Notes: generated from the sequence alone by a model not told the origin. A stretch of 64,000 nucleotides of DNA from SHLQ01 sp964451305 (GCA_964451305.1 CAYVHV010000013.1:13071-77070), one strand, 5' to 3'. Counted from the first letter of the stretch, positions 40,248-49,624 are shown. Numbers and translations: made by a program.

Positions 40248-41459
40248 ATGGAATTTGGGCAATCCAAGAAGGTCGAAGAACTTACCGAACAGCTGAAAGC
40301 GTTCATGGATGAGCACATTTACCCGAACGAATCGGTTCTCGAAGAGCAGTTGGCCGAGGACCGTTGGTCGCAGCCCCAGATCATCGAAGACCTCAAGGTC
40401 AAGGCCCGCGCCGAGGGTTTGTGGAACCTCTTTCTCCCGCGCGCCGATGAAGGCGCCGGCCTGACCAATCTCGAATACGCCCCGCTGGCCGAAATCACCG
40501 GCCGCTCGCTTCACCTCGCTCCAGAGTCGCTCAACTGCTCCGCGCCAGACACCGGCAACATGGAGGTCTTTCACGACTTCGGAACCGATGAACAGAAGGA
40601 TCGCTGGCTCGTTCCGCTCCTCGCCGGCGAGATCCGCAGCTGCTTCGGCATGACCGAACCCGACGTTGCCTCCTCGGATGCAACGAACATCCAAACCTCG
40701 ATCGTTCGTGAAGGCGACGAGTATGTGATCAACGGTCGCAAGTGGTGGACGTCGGGTGCAATGCACCCCAACTGCAAGGTCATGATCCTGATGGGCAAGA
40801 CCGACCCCGAGGCATCACGACACCTCCAACAGAGCCAGATCGCGGTCCCGATGGATACGCCCGGCATCGAGGTCATTCGCCCCCTCACCGTCTTTGGTTA
40901 CGACGATGCCCCGCACGGCCATGCCGAGGTGAGCCTCACCGACGTCCGCGTTCCCGTATCGAACATCATCGGCGAAGAGGGCGGCGGCTTCGCCATTGCA
41001 CAGGCCCGACTTGGACCCGGCCGTATCCACCACACCATGCGCCTCATCGGTATGGCCGAGCGAGCGCTCGAGATGATGTGCAAGCGTGCCCACGAACGCA
41101 CGACCTTTGGCTCGACCCTGGCCGAGAAGGGTGTCGTCCGAGAGTGGATTGCCGACAGCCGAATCGAGATCGAACAAGCTCGTCTGCTCGTCATGAAGAC
41201 CGCATGGTTGATGGACACGGTTGGAAATAAGGGCGCAGCGATGGAGATCTCCGCCATCAAGGTCGCCGTCCCCAACATGGCGCTGAACGTCATCGACCGG
41301 GCGATTCAAACCCATGGTGGCGGGGGTCTCTCGCAGGACTTCCCGCTCGCCGGCATGTACGCGCAAGCGCGGACGCTTCGCTTCGCCGACGGCCCCGACG
41401 AGGTGCACCGCCGCCAGCTCGCACGCCGCGAGCTGCGGAAGTACGCGCCGGCGGAGTAA
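40248..41459 (+). CDS. Acyl-CoA dehydrogenase
   Basis: This 403-residue FAD enzyme oxidises acyl-CoA thioesters. GGAG precedes the ATG at 40248; the extension to 40110 is not supported. Landmarks are the helical N-terminal domain, CFGMTEPDVASSDATNIQTSI (FAD-binding), VINGRKWWTSGAMHPNCKV, FGYDDAPHGHAEVSLTDVRVP and the C-terminal ARLGPGRIHHTMRLIGMAERALE and IQTHGGGGLSQDFPLA segments. This type resembles the DUF-like acyl-CoA dehydrogenases related to ACAD10/11 that handle hydroxylated or short acyl chains. Electron acceptor is probably ETF. It is followed by the protease gene three bases downstream. Confidence 0.93.
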   Translation: MEFGQSKKVEELTEQLKAFMDEHIYPNESVLEEQLAEDRWSQPQIIEDLKVKARAEGLWNLFLPRADEGAGLTNLEYAPLAEITGRSLHLAPESLNCSAPDTGNMEVFHDFGTDEQKDRWLVPLLAGEIRSCFGMTEPDVASSDATNIQTSIVREGDEYVINGRKWWTSGAMHPNCKVMILMGKTDPEASRHLQQSQIAVPMDTPGIEVIRPLTVFGYDDAPHGHAEVSLTDVRVPVSNIIGEEGGGFAIAQARLGPGRIHHTMRLIGMAERALEMMCKRAHERTTFGSTLAEKGVVREWIADSRIEIEQARLLVMKTAWLMDTVGNKGAAMEISAIKVAVPNMALNVIDRAIQTHGGGGLSQDFPLAGMYAQARTLRFADGPDEVHRRQLARRELRKYAPAE

Positions 41460-41462
41460 CTT

Positions 41463-42284
41463 TTGCACGTCGTGCACATCCCCCCGATGCTCCGTGGTGT
41501 CCTCCTGGCGCTCTTGCTCTTGGCCGCTTGTAGCGCGTCGCAAGAAGAGTCGGCGGGTGGGGCGGAAGCAGCGACGGGAACACAGGGCAGCGACGGCGCG
41601 GAGATCGCCACCCTCGCGGGTGGTCTGCTCAGCCTGAGCGAGGAACCAACCGGTCCGGTCACGCGTCCCGAGCCGGACGCGGTCGAGTCGTCGGTCGTTC
41701 GCGTCATCGGTCTCGGGTGTGGCACACCCGCCATCGGCACCGGCTTTGCCGTGGACGAGAACCTGATCGTCACCAACGCACACCTGGTCGCCGGACGCGA
41801 TCAAGAGACGCTCGCAGTACAGAACCTCGACGGTGACGAGTTCGCTGCGGTGCTGATCGGCTTCGATGAAGACCTCGACCTCGCGCTGCTCCGAGTCGAT
41901 GAGGTCAACTTTGCACCGCTCAACCTGGTGACCGATGTGCCGATCGTCGAGGGCGTCGCGATCGGTATCCGCACCGATAGCCGTGTCAACGTCATCAACG
42001 AGATTGAGTTCACCGTCGACGCTCCCGTCATCGTGAACTGGGATGGGGTCTTCCGCGACACCGAGTCACAGTTTCGAGGGCTACGAATGCTCGGCGATAT
42101 CCGACGAGGCGATTCCGGCAGTCCGCTACTCATCAACGATCACGACGTCATCGGGCTCGTCCAGTCGACAACCCGTAACCAGCCACAGGGGTATGCGGTT
42201 GGTTCCGACGACATCTCAAAGTTCGTCGATTCGGTCGGCCCGATCGACGATGCCGAGCAGCTCATCTCCGACCGCTGCGCATAA
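41463..42284 (+). CDS. Trypsin-like serine protease lipoprotein
   Basis: This 273-residue protein has a lipoprotein signal (LLALLLLAAC, Cys 23 from the TTG start) and a linker, then a chymotrypsin-fold domain. The catalytic triad can be placed as His107 (VTNAHLV), Asp139 (DLDLALL) and Ser218 (RRGDSGSP), the arrangement of DegP/HtrA-like trypsin domains, but no PDZ domain is present. GGAG at 41451 supports the TTG start at 41463; ATG 41487 is an alternative, and both keep the lipobox. It is extracytoplasmic. The gene lies three bases downstream of the acyl-CoA dehydrogenase. Confidence 0.88.
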   Translation: MHVVHIPPMLRGVLLALLLLAACSASQEESAGGAEAATGTQGSDGAEIATLAGGLLSLSEEPTGPVTRPEPDAVESSVVRVIGLGCGTPAIGTGFAVDENLIVTNAHLVAGRDQETLAVQNLDGDEFAAVLIGFDEDLDLALLRVDEVNFAPLNLVTDVPIVEGVAIGIRTDSRVNVINEIEFTVDAPVIVNWDGVFRDTESQFRGLRMLGDIRRGDSGSPLLINDHDVIGLVQSTTRNQPQGYAVGSDDISKFVDSVGPIDDAEQLISDRCA

Positions 42285-42319
42285 CCGGGTCGACATCGGT
42301 GGCGGCGCCTCGGTGCCTA

Positions 42320-42353
42320 TCTCTTGCACTGCCCATTCTCTCTTGCACTGCCC
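42320..42353 (+). repeat. Tandem 19-bp direct repeat upstream of the acyl-CoA ligase gene
   Basis: TCTCTTGCACTGCCC begins at 42320 and again at 42339, so the unit is repeated with a 19-bp period; each contains TTGCAC, a passable -35 box. It lies in the 111 bases between the protease stop and ATG 42396. Tandem promoter elements or an operator are possible. Confidence 0.5.
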
Positions 42354-42395
42354 CATGTGACAGCGCAGTGCTCGCCGTGGCATTCTGTGTGACCT

Positions 42396-44120
42396 ATGTC
42401 ATCAGTCGCACACATCCATGGGGTCCTCGACATGCTGAGCGGCCCTGGCTCGCCGTTCGAAACCACCGAGATCGAGGCCCAAGGGCAGTCCTACACGGGC
42501 TACAAAAACGCGCCGCCGCAGGTTCGACAACTGTGGCTTGCAACCAAGGCCGAAGATGATGAGGAGTTCATCGTCTACGAAGACGAACGAATCACCTACG
42601 GCCAAGCGCGCCAGCGCGTCCTCGAGGTCGCGAACGGGTTGATCAACGACTTCGGGGTACAGCCTGGGGACAGCGTTGGGCTTGCACTGCGCAACTATCC
42701 CGAGTGGGTGCTTGGTTGGTGGGCAATCCAGATGGCGGGCGCAACCGCGGTCGAGATGAACTCGTTCTGGAATGCCAAAGAACTTGCCTATGGCGTCACC
42801 GATAGCGGCTCATCGTTGATGATCGTGGACCAGAAGCGTCATGAGCACCTCACGAGCGTGCTCGACGAGATCTCGGCCGAGGGCATCGACCTCAAGATGA
42901 TCCTCGTGCGCGGCGACGGCACAGCCGATGACCGAACGGTCCAGTGGGCCGACGTGACCGGCGATGCAACGCTGCCCGATGTGGAGTTCGGACCGGACGA
43001 CCGCTCCGCGATGGTCTACACGTCGGGGACGACCGCGTTTCCCAAAGGTGTAGTCCATACCCAGCGAAACGTTGTCACGAACTACCTGAACATGATCGTC
43101 TTCGGTGTTGGGATACCGCTAGCTGAAGTGTCGGCGATGGGCGGAGATGTCGCCGCCGCGGCAGCAGCGGCGCAAAGTTCACCCCAGACGGTCATGCTCG
43201 TCGCCGTCCCGCTCTTTCACGTGACGGGTTCGCATTGTGTGATGCTGCCGATCACCGGCACGGGCGGCAAGCTCGTCCTCATGTACAAGTGGGACGCCGA
43301 AAAGGCACTCGAACTCATCGAGGCCGAAAAGGTCACGAACTTCACCGGCGTCCCGACGATGACCATGGACATGCTCGCCTCCCCAAGCTTCGCGAGCACG
43401 GACACCTCGACGCTCAAGGCCATGGGCAGCGGTGGTGCTCCCAACCCGCCGCACATGGTGGCCAAAGTCGACGACCAGATCGAGAACGCATCGGCAACGC
43501 AGGGTTACGGCCTGAGCGAAGTGAGCGGAATCGCAACAGCCAACGGTGGCATGTTCTACAAAGAGAAGCCCGGCTCATGTGGCTTTCCGCCGCGCGTCGG
43601 CGAGGTCAAGGTCGTCGACCTATCCGGTGACGAAGTTGCGGTAGGCGAGCGCGGCGAACTCTGCCTTCGTGGACCACACGTCTTTCAGGAGTACCACAAC
43701 AAGCCCGACGCAACCGCCGATGTCATCGACCCCGACGGTTGGTTCCACACCGGCGATATCGCGATTCTCGACGAAGACGGATTCGTGTTCATCGTCGATC
43801 GTGCAAAAGACGTTGTCATCCGCGGTGGCGAGAACGTCGGTTCAGCCGAGGTTGAAGCAGCGATTGCGAAACACCCGGCGGTCCATGAATGCGCTGTGTT
43901 CGGGGTACCACACGAACGTCTTGGCGAAGAAGTTGCCGTTGCGGTCTATCCGCTCCAGGGTTCCACCCTCGATGTCGACGAACTGAAGGCATTCGCCGGC
44001 GAATCACTTGCGGCGTTCAAGGTGCCAACGCACGTCTTCGTCCACGATGAACCGCTGCCGAAGAACCCCAACGGCAAAGTGCTCAAGCGGGTCCTCCGCG
44101 AAGAAGCGGCGCAGGCATAG
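42396..44120 (+). CDS. AMP-forming acyl-CoA synthetase / ligase
   Basis: This 574-residue ANL-superfamily enzyme activates a carboxylic acid with ATP and CoA. The P-loop-like motif is MVYTSGTTAFPKGVVHT; further signatures are YGLSEVSG, the GWFHTGDIAILDEDGFVFIVDRAKDVVIRGGENV hinge and a C-terminal lysine in PKNPNGKVLKRVLRE that catalyses adenylation. It is most like long- or medium-chain fatty-acid ligases, but the substrate is not fixed. The neighbouring acyl-CoA dehydrogenase fits a beta-oxidation set. The stop lies three bases from the convergent lipoprotein gene. Confidence 0.93.
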   Translation: MSSVAHIHGVLDMLSGPGSPFETTEIEAQGQSYTGYKNAPPQVRQLWLATKAEDDEEFIVYEDERITYGQARQRVLEVANGLINDFGVQPGDSVGLALRNYPEWVLGWWAIQMAGATAVEMNSFWNAKELAYGVTDSGSSLMIVDQKRHEHLTSVLDEISAEGIDLKMILVRGDGTADDRTVQWADVTGDATLPDVEFGPDDRSAMVYTSGTTAFPKGVVHTQRNVVTNYLNMIVFGVGIPLAEVSAMGGDVAAAAAAAQSSPQTVMLVAVPLFHVTGSHCVMLPITGTGGKLVLMYKWDAEKALELIEAEKVTNFTGVPTMTMDMLASPSFASTDTSTLKAMGSGGAPNPPHMVAKVDDQIENASATQGYGLSEVSGIATANGGMFYKEKPGSCGFPPRVGEVKVVDLSGDEVAVGERGELCLRGPHVFQEYHNKPDATADVIDPDGWFHTGDIAILDEDGFVFIVDRAKDVVIRGGENVGSAEVEAAIAKHPAVHECAVFGVPHERLGEEVAVAVYPLQGSTLDVDELKAFAGESLAAFKVPTHVFVHDEPLPKNPNGKVLKRVLREEAAQA

Positions 44121-44123
44121 GCC

Positions 44124-45296
44124 TCACTCAGCTGTCTCGAAGGCCTCAAAGTTCGTGGGGCTAGGTTCTTCGAGCTGGAGGACGTCGAGGGTGAGCTGTT
44201 CCACAACGGAGTCGAGCTCTGCGATCACGTCCGAGGAACGGGCACCGCGGTCGCCGCTGGCCGCATCGATAAATCGTTCATCGATCGTAAATCCGAGGTT
44301 CTCATTTGAAAGTCGGATAACCACATCTCGATTGGTCTCACCGGACAGCGCAAGTTCCACCTCGTGCTGAACAATCTCCATCCAGTCGGGTTCGACGACG
44401 AGACCAACGTTGCCCGGGGCCTCAGCAACGATGTCGCCAGCGCCCCTCCATTGGATCGCAATCAACACCGCATCGTTGAAAACGGTCGGCCCGACCATGT
44501 CGAGGGTCTCTTCATCGTTGTACGACAAGAGCACGTCGACACCTGACGCCAGGAGATCAACCGCGCCTTCCTGTTTGTCAAACGAGCTAAACACCGGCAT
44601 CACCGTGCTTTGCGGGTCTACCGATTGGGCCCCGTCGGTGAACGCTTCAAACACGTCCCACGAAGTAACGAACTCGCCACCGACAAAACCGAGTTGGCCG
44701 CTGTCTGACAGGGTCGCTGCGTACACTCCAGCCAAATAGCCGCTCTCGGGCGATTCCAGCTCCACCGAACTTACGTTTTCGGCCGGCCAACTACCGCCAC
44801 CTAGGTAAAGGAACTGTTGATCCGGGAAGTCGGTGTGCATCGGGAACAGGCCTTGGCTCGCGCTCGCGGCGACAACGATCAGGTCTGGTTCGGTATCAGC
44901 GGTCGCTCGCAGCGATGTCTCTTCGGCTTCAAAGTCTTCAGCGACGACAACCTCGACCTCAAAGAGTCCGTTGGCTGCCCCCTCGTTTAGGCCTGCAAGA
45001 ACCGCATCGGTATCAGCAGACTCACCTTCGGCGTCCCTCGTAACGAACGAGACGCGAGGAAGATCGACCGGCACTTCTTCGACGGGTTCCTCCTCCACGA
45101 GCGGTTCTTCGGTAGATGCGTCTTCGTCCGGCTGCTCAGCATCACCGGAATCCGGCGCCGGTTCTTCGACCGTTTCCACCTCGACGTCGACCAACTCCGA
45201 CGATGCGTCATCGGTGGTCGCACCACCTCCGCCACATGCCGCCAGCAGCAGCGCTGCAAAAACCCAACCAAAAACAAAAATTGAAACGCGTTTCAC
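44124..45296 (-). CDS. BMP-family substrate-binding-like lipoprotein
   Basis: GTG at 45296 gives 390 residues with lipoprotein signal FAALLLAACG, and an acidic linker (residues about 20-75, Asp/Glu/Pro-rich). The rest follows the basic-membrane-protein family (PF02608): LPRVSFVTRD, TEPDLIVVAA, DQQFLYLGGG, GYLAGVYAATLSDSGQLGFVGGEF, GVDVLLSYNDEET and LIAIQWRG. BMP proteins are ABC-transporter or signalling binders of nucleosides. No ABC permease or ATPase genes are nearby, so it may act with remote partners or as an orphan. The start at 45326 is less likely. Confidence 0.85.
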   Translation of the reverse strand: MKRVSIFVFGWVFAALLLAACGGGGATTDDASSELVDVEVETVEEPAPDSGDAEQPDEDASTEEPLVEEEPVEEVPVDLPRVSFVTRDAEGESADTDAVLAGLNEGAANGLFEVEVVVAEDFEAEETSLRATADTEPDLIVVAASASQGLFPMHTDFPDQQFLYLGGGSWPAENVSSVELESPESGYLAGVYAATLSDSGQLGFVGGEFVTSWDVFEAFTDGAQSVDPQSTVMPVFSSFDKQEGAVDLLASGVDVLLSYNDEETLDMVGPTVFNDAVLIAIQWRGAGDIVAEAPGNVGLVVEPDWMEIVQHEVELALSGETNRDVVIRLSNENLGFTIDERFIDAASGDRGARSSDVIAELDSVVEQLTLDVLQLEEPSPTNFEAFETAE

Positions 45297-45442
45297 GTCA
45301 CACCCGCCTGTTCGCCTTCGCTGCAACGGTACAGGAACGGTAGTCTCGGACCTCTATCGGGCTGCCGTTCGGCGATCGGAACTGAACATGAACGTTGCAC
45401 CACAAACCGCGCCGCGCCGAAGAATTTTCCTAAGGTGTACGT

Positions 45443-46072
45443 ATGTTCTTCAAACGCAGCCCCGAGATGATTTCCGTCGAAGACGCCCTTCCTGGCCGCA
45501 ATGAGGCCATGCCGGTCGCCGCAAAACACATCGTGCTCGGCACACCAATGGTCGGGCCATTCCCCGATGGCATGGAGAAGATCCAAGTAGCGATGGGCTG
45601 TTTCTGGGGAGCCGAACGCTTCTTTTGGCAGCTCGACGGTGTGTACACCACAGCCGTGGGATACGCGGGCGGCTTCACCCCCAACCCGACCTACCAAGAG
45701 ACTTGCACCGGCAAGACCGGCCACACCGAAGCGGTCTTGGTCGTCTGGGATCCAGTGAAGGTGGAGCTCGAAGAGATCTTCCGGGTGTTCTGGGAGCACC
45801 ATGATCCAACCACGGCGAACCGCCAAGGCAACGACGTGGGCACTCAGTACCGCAGCGCAATCTACACCTACAGCCCCGAGCAGCGTGAAGCTGCTGAAGC
45901 GTCGATGGCGGCCTACCAGGCCAAGTTGACCGAGAAGGGCTACGGCGAGATCTCGACCGAGATTGCGGATGCGGGCGAGTTCTACTACGCCGAAGACAAC
46001 CATCAGCAATACCTCGAGAAGAACCCGGGCGGCTACTGCAACCACGGTTTCTGCCAGGTTTCCTACGCCTAG
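45443..46072 (+). CDS. msrA: Peptide-methionine (S)-S-oxide reductase
   Basis: This 209-residue MsrA repairs methionine S-sulfoxides. The catalytic cysteine is C53 in the invariant GCFWGAERFFW motif, with YAGG, GHTEAVLV, EHHDPTTANRQGNDVGTQYRSAIY downstream. The C-terminal YCNHGFCQV gives two resolving cysteines, as in the thioredoxin-recycled type. Cys, not selenocysteine, is encoded at the active site. GTG-free ATG start at 45443 has AAGG upstream. It is divergent from the BMP lipoprotein. Length is a little above the E. coli type because of the N-terminal 40 residues. Confidence 0.96.
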   Translation: MFFKRSPEMISVEDALPGRNEAMPVAAKHIVLGTPMVGPFPDGMEKIQVAMGCFWGAERFFWQLDGVYTTAVGYAGGFTPNPTYQETCTGKTGHTEAVLVVWDPVKVELEEIFRVFWEHHDPTTANRQGNDVGTQYRSAIYTYSPEQREAAEASMAAYQAKLTEKGYGEISTEIADAGEFYYAEDNHQQYLEKNPGGYCNHGFCQVSYA

Positions 46073-46235
46073 TCCCGCCCCGTCACCGGCGATCTGTTGC
46101 CGGGTTACACCGGCTCTCCAGTGAGTGGTCACAGATCACACCCGCTGCACTGTGCGTCTAGTGATTACTTCGGAGTAAACTCCCTGCTGTCTCGCGTCCG
46201 CTCGGGCGCTGTTTCAGTACAGAGGGAACGTCTAC

Positions 46236-47273
46236 ATGTTTGATGACGAAGAAGAAGAAGACAGCGGGTTCTTTCTTCTAGTAATGGGTGTTGTTGCGGG
46301 TGTCTTGATCCTCGTGACCGTGATCGCGTTGAACGGCGACGATCTACCCGAAACAACGGTCACCGGCCCAGCCGCCGTTGAGGAAGTTGAAGAGGTCGAG
46401 GAAGTCGAAGAAGTAGAGGAAGTCGAAGAGCAAGCAGCTCCAGAGACGACCACCACGACCGAAGCGCCAGCGACCACTACGACCACCGCCGCACCGGTAG
46501 CGTTCACCATGTGGGATGCGCTCAACAGCACCGGAGACAACGTGCAGTTCGCCGTTATCGGTGGCGCACTTGGCCTCCAAGACGACCTCGAAGCGCTCGA
46601 GGACGAAGACGGTAACCCGGTCATGCGCACACTCTTTGCGCCATCGGATGCTGCGCTTCAGGAACTTGGGCCAGAAGCGATCGGCGCACTGTCGGCCGAT
46701 CCCGAGGCTGCGGCAGCGCTCGTGGGATACCACTTCATCGACGATGTGCTCCTCGCTGAGGATGTTGCTGCGCTCGACGGAACCACCGTCACCACCCGCG
46801 CAGGGCTGCCACTCCAGGTCGACGTTGTCGATGGCCAGGTCGTACTGAACGGTACGAGCGTCATCACCAGCACCGACTTCGAAGCGGACAACGGCGTTGT
46901 CCACGTGATCGATACGGTCCTGCAGCCACCGACCCTCAACCAGGTTCTCGACCTCGACAATATCGAGTTCGAGGTCGCATCGGCAACGATCACCGCAGCT
47001 GGTCAGGAAACATTGCAGAACGCGGTTGCGTTCTTTGAAGGTAACCCGACCGCAAACGCGAACATCGAAGGTCACACTGACACCGATGGCAGCGACGAAA
47101 CGAACGACGAACTGAGCCAGGCCCGAGCCGAATCAGTGGTTGCATTCCTCGTCGCCAATGGTCTTGATGAAGACCGCTTCACCCCGATTGGCTTTGGCGA
47201 ATCTCAGCCGATCATCGTCGACGGAGTGGAGAACAAAGAGGAGAGCCGTCGAATCGAGTTCGTCCTCCGGTAA
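46236..47273 (+). CDS. Membrane-anchored fasciclin and OmpA-domain protein
   Basis: This 345-residue protein has an acidic cytoplasmic N-terminus (FDDEEEED), one membrane helix (about 13-32), then a linker of perfect V-E-E triplets (about residues 49-66) and a Thr-rich stretch. A fasciclin-like domain covers about 90-225 (FAPSDAAL, VGYHFIDDVL, GVVHVIDTVLQP). The C-terminus is an OmpA-like peptidoglycan-binding domain (about 235-345: FEGNPTANANIEGHTDTDGS, ELSQARAESV, FTPIGFGESQPI, NKEESRRIEFVL). It should span from membrane to cell wall. Fasciclin domains mediate adhesion in other proteins. The start is ATG 46236 with GAGGGAAC upstream. Confidence 0.9.
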   Translation: MFDDEEEEDSGFFLLVMGVVAGVLILVTVIALNGDDLPETTVTGPAAVEEVEEVEEVEEVEEVEEQAAPETTTTTEAPATTTTTAAPVAFTMWDALNSTGDNVQFAVIGGALGLQDDLEALEDEDGNPVMRTLFAPSDAALQELGPEAIGALSADPEAAAALVGYHFIDDVLLAEDVAALDGTTVTTRAGLPLQVDVVDGQVVLNGTSVITSTDFEADNGVVHVIDTVLQPPTLNQVLDLDNIEFEVASATITAAGQETLQNAVAFFEGNPTANANIEGHTDTDGSDETNDELSQARAESVVAFLVANGLDEDRFTPIGFGESQPIIVDGVENKEESRRIEFVLR

Positions 47274-47282
47274 CACCAATAT

Positions 47283-47321
47283 CCTCACGATTTCCGAGTG
47301 ATTTGCTCGGTCTCTGTGAGG
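47283..47321. terminator. Two-stage hairpin after the OmpA-domain gene
   Basis: CCTCAC pairs with GTGAGG and, inside symmetrical five-base internal loops, CCGAG pairs with CTCGG around TGATTTG. It starts ten bases after the OmpA-protein stop. There is no T-run, but the hairpin is well placed as a terminator or mRNA 3' end. Confidence 0.5.
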
Positions 47322-47335
47322 GGTGGACAACTAAA

Positions 47336-47349
47336 TTCTTACGTAAGAA
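47336..47349. promoter_or_regulatory. Perfect 14-bp palindrome upstream of the OmpR-type regulator
   Basis: TTCTTACGTAAGAA is perfectly self-complementary and AT-rich, and lies 49 bases before ATG 47398 of the response regulator. Autoregulation or another regulator's binding is plausible; direct sites of OmpR-type proteins are usually tandem rather than palindromic, so the factor is uncertain. Confidence 0.45.
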
Positions 47350-47397
47350 GGGTCCGGTGTCGCACTACGCGATGTCGGGCTCTTCTACGTTGTACAT

Positions 47398-48093
47398 ATG
47401 GCAGTTTCTCCTGGGCAACCAATGTTGCTTCTCGCTGAAGACGATCAGAGCGTTCGCGAAGCGCTCGAGCGCGCGTTGAAGTTCGAGGGCTACGACGTTC
47501 GTGCGGTCGCCGACGGTTCGCTCGCGCTCGAAGCGCTGACCAATATCGAGCCCGACGTGATCGTGCTCGACGTGATGATGCCGTCGGTCGACGGGCTCAC
47601 GGCATGTCGTCGCATTCGAGAGAAAGGTCTGCGGACACCGGTGCTCATGCTCACTGCCCGCCACGACGTTGCGGACCGTGTTGCGGGTCTCGACGCTGGT
47701 GCTGACGACTACCTCGTCAAGCCGTTCGATCTCGAAGAACTCCTCGCTCGCCTGCGGGCTCTCGTGCGGCGTGGAACCGTCGTCGAATCCGACCTCGAAG
47801 CCATCCAAGTCGAAGACATGGTGCTCGACCTCGCCCGCCGCGAGGTACGAAGAGGCGACGTCAACATCGAACTGACCAAGACCGAGTTCGAACTGCTCGC
47901 CTTGCTCATGCACAACGAAGGCATCGTGTTGACACGTGAGGTCATCTACGAACGCATTTGGGGATACGACTTCGAGACGAACTCCAAGTCGCTCGATGTC
48001 TACATTGGATACCTCCGACGCAAGACCGAGATCGATGGGCTCCCACGTCTGATCCACACCGTCCGGGGCGTCGGATACACCGCTCGAGCCTGA
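47398..48093 (+). CDS. OmpR/PhoB-type response regulator
   Basis: This 231-residue regulator has a receiver domain with acidic AEDDQS, phospho-acceptor D58 (VIVLDVMMPS) and K108 (DYLVKPF), and a C-terminal winged helix (VRRGDVNIELTKTEFELLALLMHNEGIVLTRE, YIGYLRRKTE, VRGVGYTAR). The architecture matches the actinobacterial MprA/TcrX/PrrA group. The kinase gene starts one base after its stop, so the two form a cognate pair. The target genes are unknown; upstream OmpA and downstream DUF1800 genes lie next to the operon. Confidence 0.96.
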   Translation: MAVSPGQPMLLLAEDDQSVREALERALKFEGYDVRAVADGSLALEALTNIEPDVIVLDVMMPSVDGLTACRRIREKGLRTPVLMLTARHDVADRVAGLDAGADDYLVKPFDLEELLARLRALVRRGTVVESDLEAIQVEDMVLDLARREVRRGDVNIELTKTEFELLALLMHNEGIVLTREVIYERIWGYDFETNSKSLDVYIGYLRRKTEIDGLPRLIHTVRGVGYTARA

Positions 48094-48094
48094 C

Positions 48095-49624
48095 ATGAGC
48101 CTTCGCTGGCGCCTGACCTTGGTCATTGGCGGTGTGGTCGCCATGATGCTCGTTGGCGCGAGCTTTCTCGCGTACCTCAGTGCGGAGAGCGAACTGAACT
48201 CTCAGGTCGATCAGTTCCTGAGCACCCGGTCCCAGGAGACCGAGACGGGGCTGGCCTCGATTGCAGACCCTGCCGCTGCGTTGAATCTCGATGCGATCAC
48301 GTCGGGTACTGCCCTTGGCTTTCGCGGCGGAACCTTTGCGTCGCTCGAACGCGCCGATGCAAGCATCCAGCTCGTCTTGGCCGACGGTCGGGTCGGACGT
48401 ATCTCGCCGCCAGCACTTCCGGTGACCGAAGCTGACCAAGCGCTCGCAACCTTGAGCACGGGCGGAGTATCTGAACTGTTCGACCGGACAGATGAGAACG
48501 GCAACAACTTTCGAGTCATGGTGTCGTCGAGTCGGTTCGGTGTGCTCATGGTGGGCCGTCCGCTCGCCGACGTTGAACAAACGCTCGATGGCCTCCGAGG
48601 CTGGCTGCTTCTGATCAGTATCATGGGAACCATCGCCGCGGCTGGCGTTGGTTGGATCGTGGCCGACCGGGTCCTTCGTCCGGTCGCTCGACTTGCGGCT
48701 GCGACCGAACAGGTCGCCGAGACTCGACGCTTCGACGCCGACCTCCGTGTTGAAGGCAGCGACGAACTCGGTGCCCTCGCTCGAAGCTTCAACTCGATGC
48801 TCTCGGCATTGCGCGCGTCAAGAGAGCAACAGGAGAGGCTCGTTCGTGATGCGAATCACGAGCTGCGAACGCCGCTTACGAGCCTTCGAACAAACATCGA
48901 TGTCATGCGCCGCCGGGGCGATGCGCTCGAACCTCATGAGCGTGACTCGATCGTGGAAGGTATGAGCGAAGAGGTGCGCGAGCTCACCGAGCTGGTGACC
49001 GAGCTGGTCGGCGTTGCCACGAGCTCGGCAGTCCAATCGCCAGAGTCCTTCCACGAGGTTGACCTGATGACGCTGTGTCGGGGAGCGGCTGACCGAACCA
49101 TCGGCCGAACCGGTCGAGAAGTCGTTGTCGAAGGCCCGACCATGGCGTGCGTGCACGGCGATCCCGCCGGACTCGATCGGGCGATCGGAAACCTGTTGGG
49201 CAATGCGGTCAAGTTCAGTCCCGCCGGCGGGGCGATCACCGTGGTCGTTAGTGAGGACTCCGTCGAGGTTCTCGATCGAGGACCTGGCATCCCAGAGCAC
49301 GAGATGGGTCGGATCTTCGACCGGTTCTATCGGTCGGATAGTACGAGGACGATGTCGGGATCGGGACTGGGTCTCGCGATCGTTGCCGATATCGCTGCGG
49401 CCCATGGCGGGTCTGCGTACGCGATGAATCGAGAGGGTGGAGGAGCGCTTGTGGGGTTCTCGGTGAACCCCGAGATCGCTGGATGGGTCTCGGCGACCGA
49501 TCCGTACCTGACCGATGACGAATTCCTCGCCGAGGACGAACGCCTGGCAGAGGCTGAACGTCTGGCAGAGGACGGGATTGTGGCCGAGGACAATCGTCTC
49601 ACCGAGGGCACCACGAATTTCTAA
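48095..49624 (+). CDS. Sensor histidine kinase (MprB-like) with acidic repeat tail
   Basis: This 509-residue protein has an N-terminal membrane helix (about 7-28), an extracytoplasmic sensor part (30-165), a second helix (about 168-190), a HAMP linker and the HisKA motif with H255 (RDANHELRTPLTSL). HATPase boxes follow: GNLLGNAVKFS, VLDRGPGIP, and GSGLGLAIVADIAAAHGG. The last 45 residues are an unusual Asp/Glu-rich tail with repeats LAEDERLAEAERLAEDG, not part of the catalytic domain. The start is one base past the regulator stop. The stimulus is unknown. Confidence 0.95.
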   Translation: MSLRWRLTLVIGGVVAMMLVGASFLAYLSAESELNSQVDQFLSTRSQETETGLASIADPAAALNLDAITSGTALGFRGGTFASLERADASIQLVLADGRVGRISPPALPVTEADQALATLSTGGVSELFDRTDENGNNFRVMVSSSRFGVLMVGRPLADVEQTLDGLRGWLLLISIMGTIAAAGVGWIVADRVLRPVARLAAATEQVAETRRFDADLRVEGSDELGALARSFNSMLSALRASREQQERLVRDANHELRTPLTSLRTNIDVMRRRGDALEPHERDSIVEGMSEEVRELTELVTELVGVATSSAVQSPESFHEVDLMTLCRGAADRTIGRTGREVVVEGPTMACVHGDPAGLDRAIGNLLGNAVKFSPAGGAITVVVSEDSVEVLDRGPGIPEHEMGRIFDRFYRSDSTRTMSGSGLGLAIVADIAAAHGGSAYAMNREGGGALVGFSVNPEIAGWVSATDPYLTDDEFLAEDERLAEAERLAEDGIVAEDNRLTEGTTNF

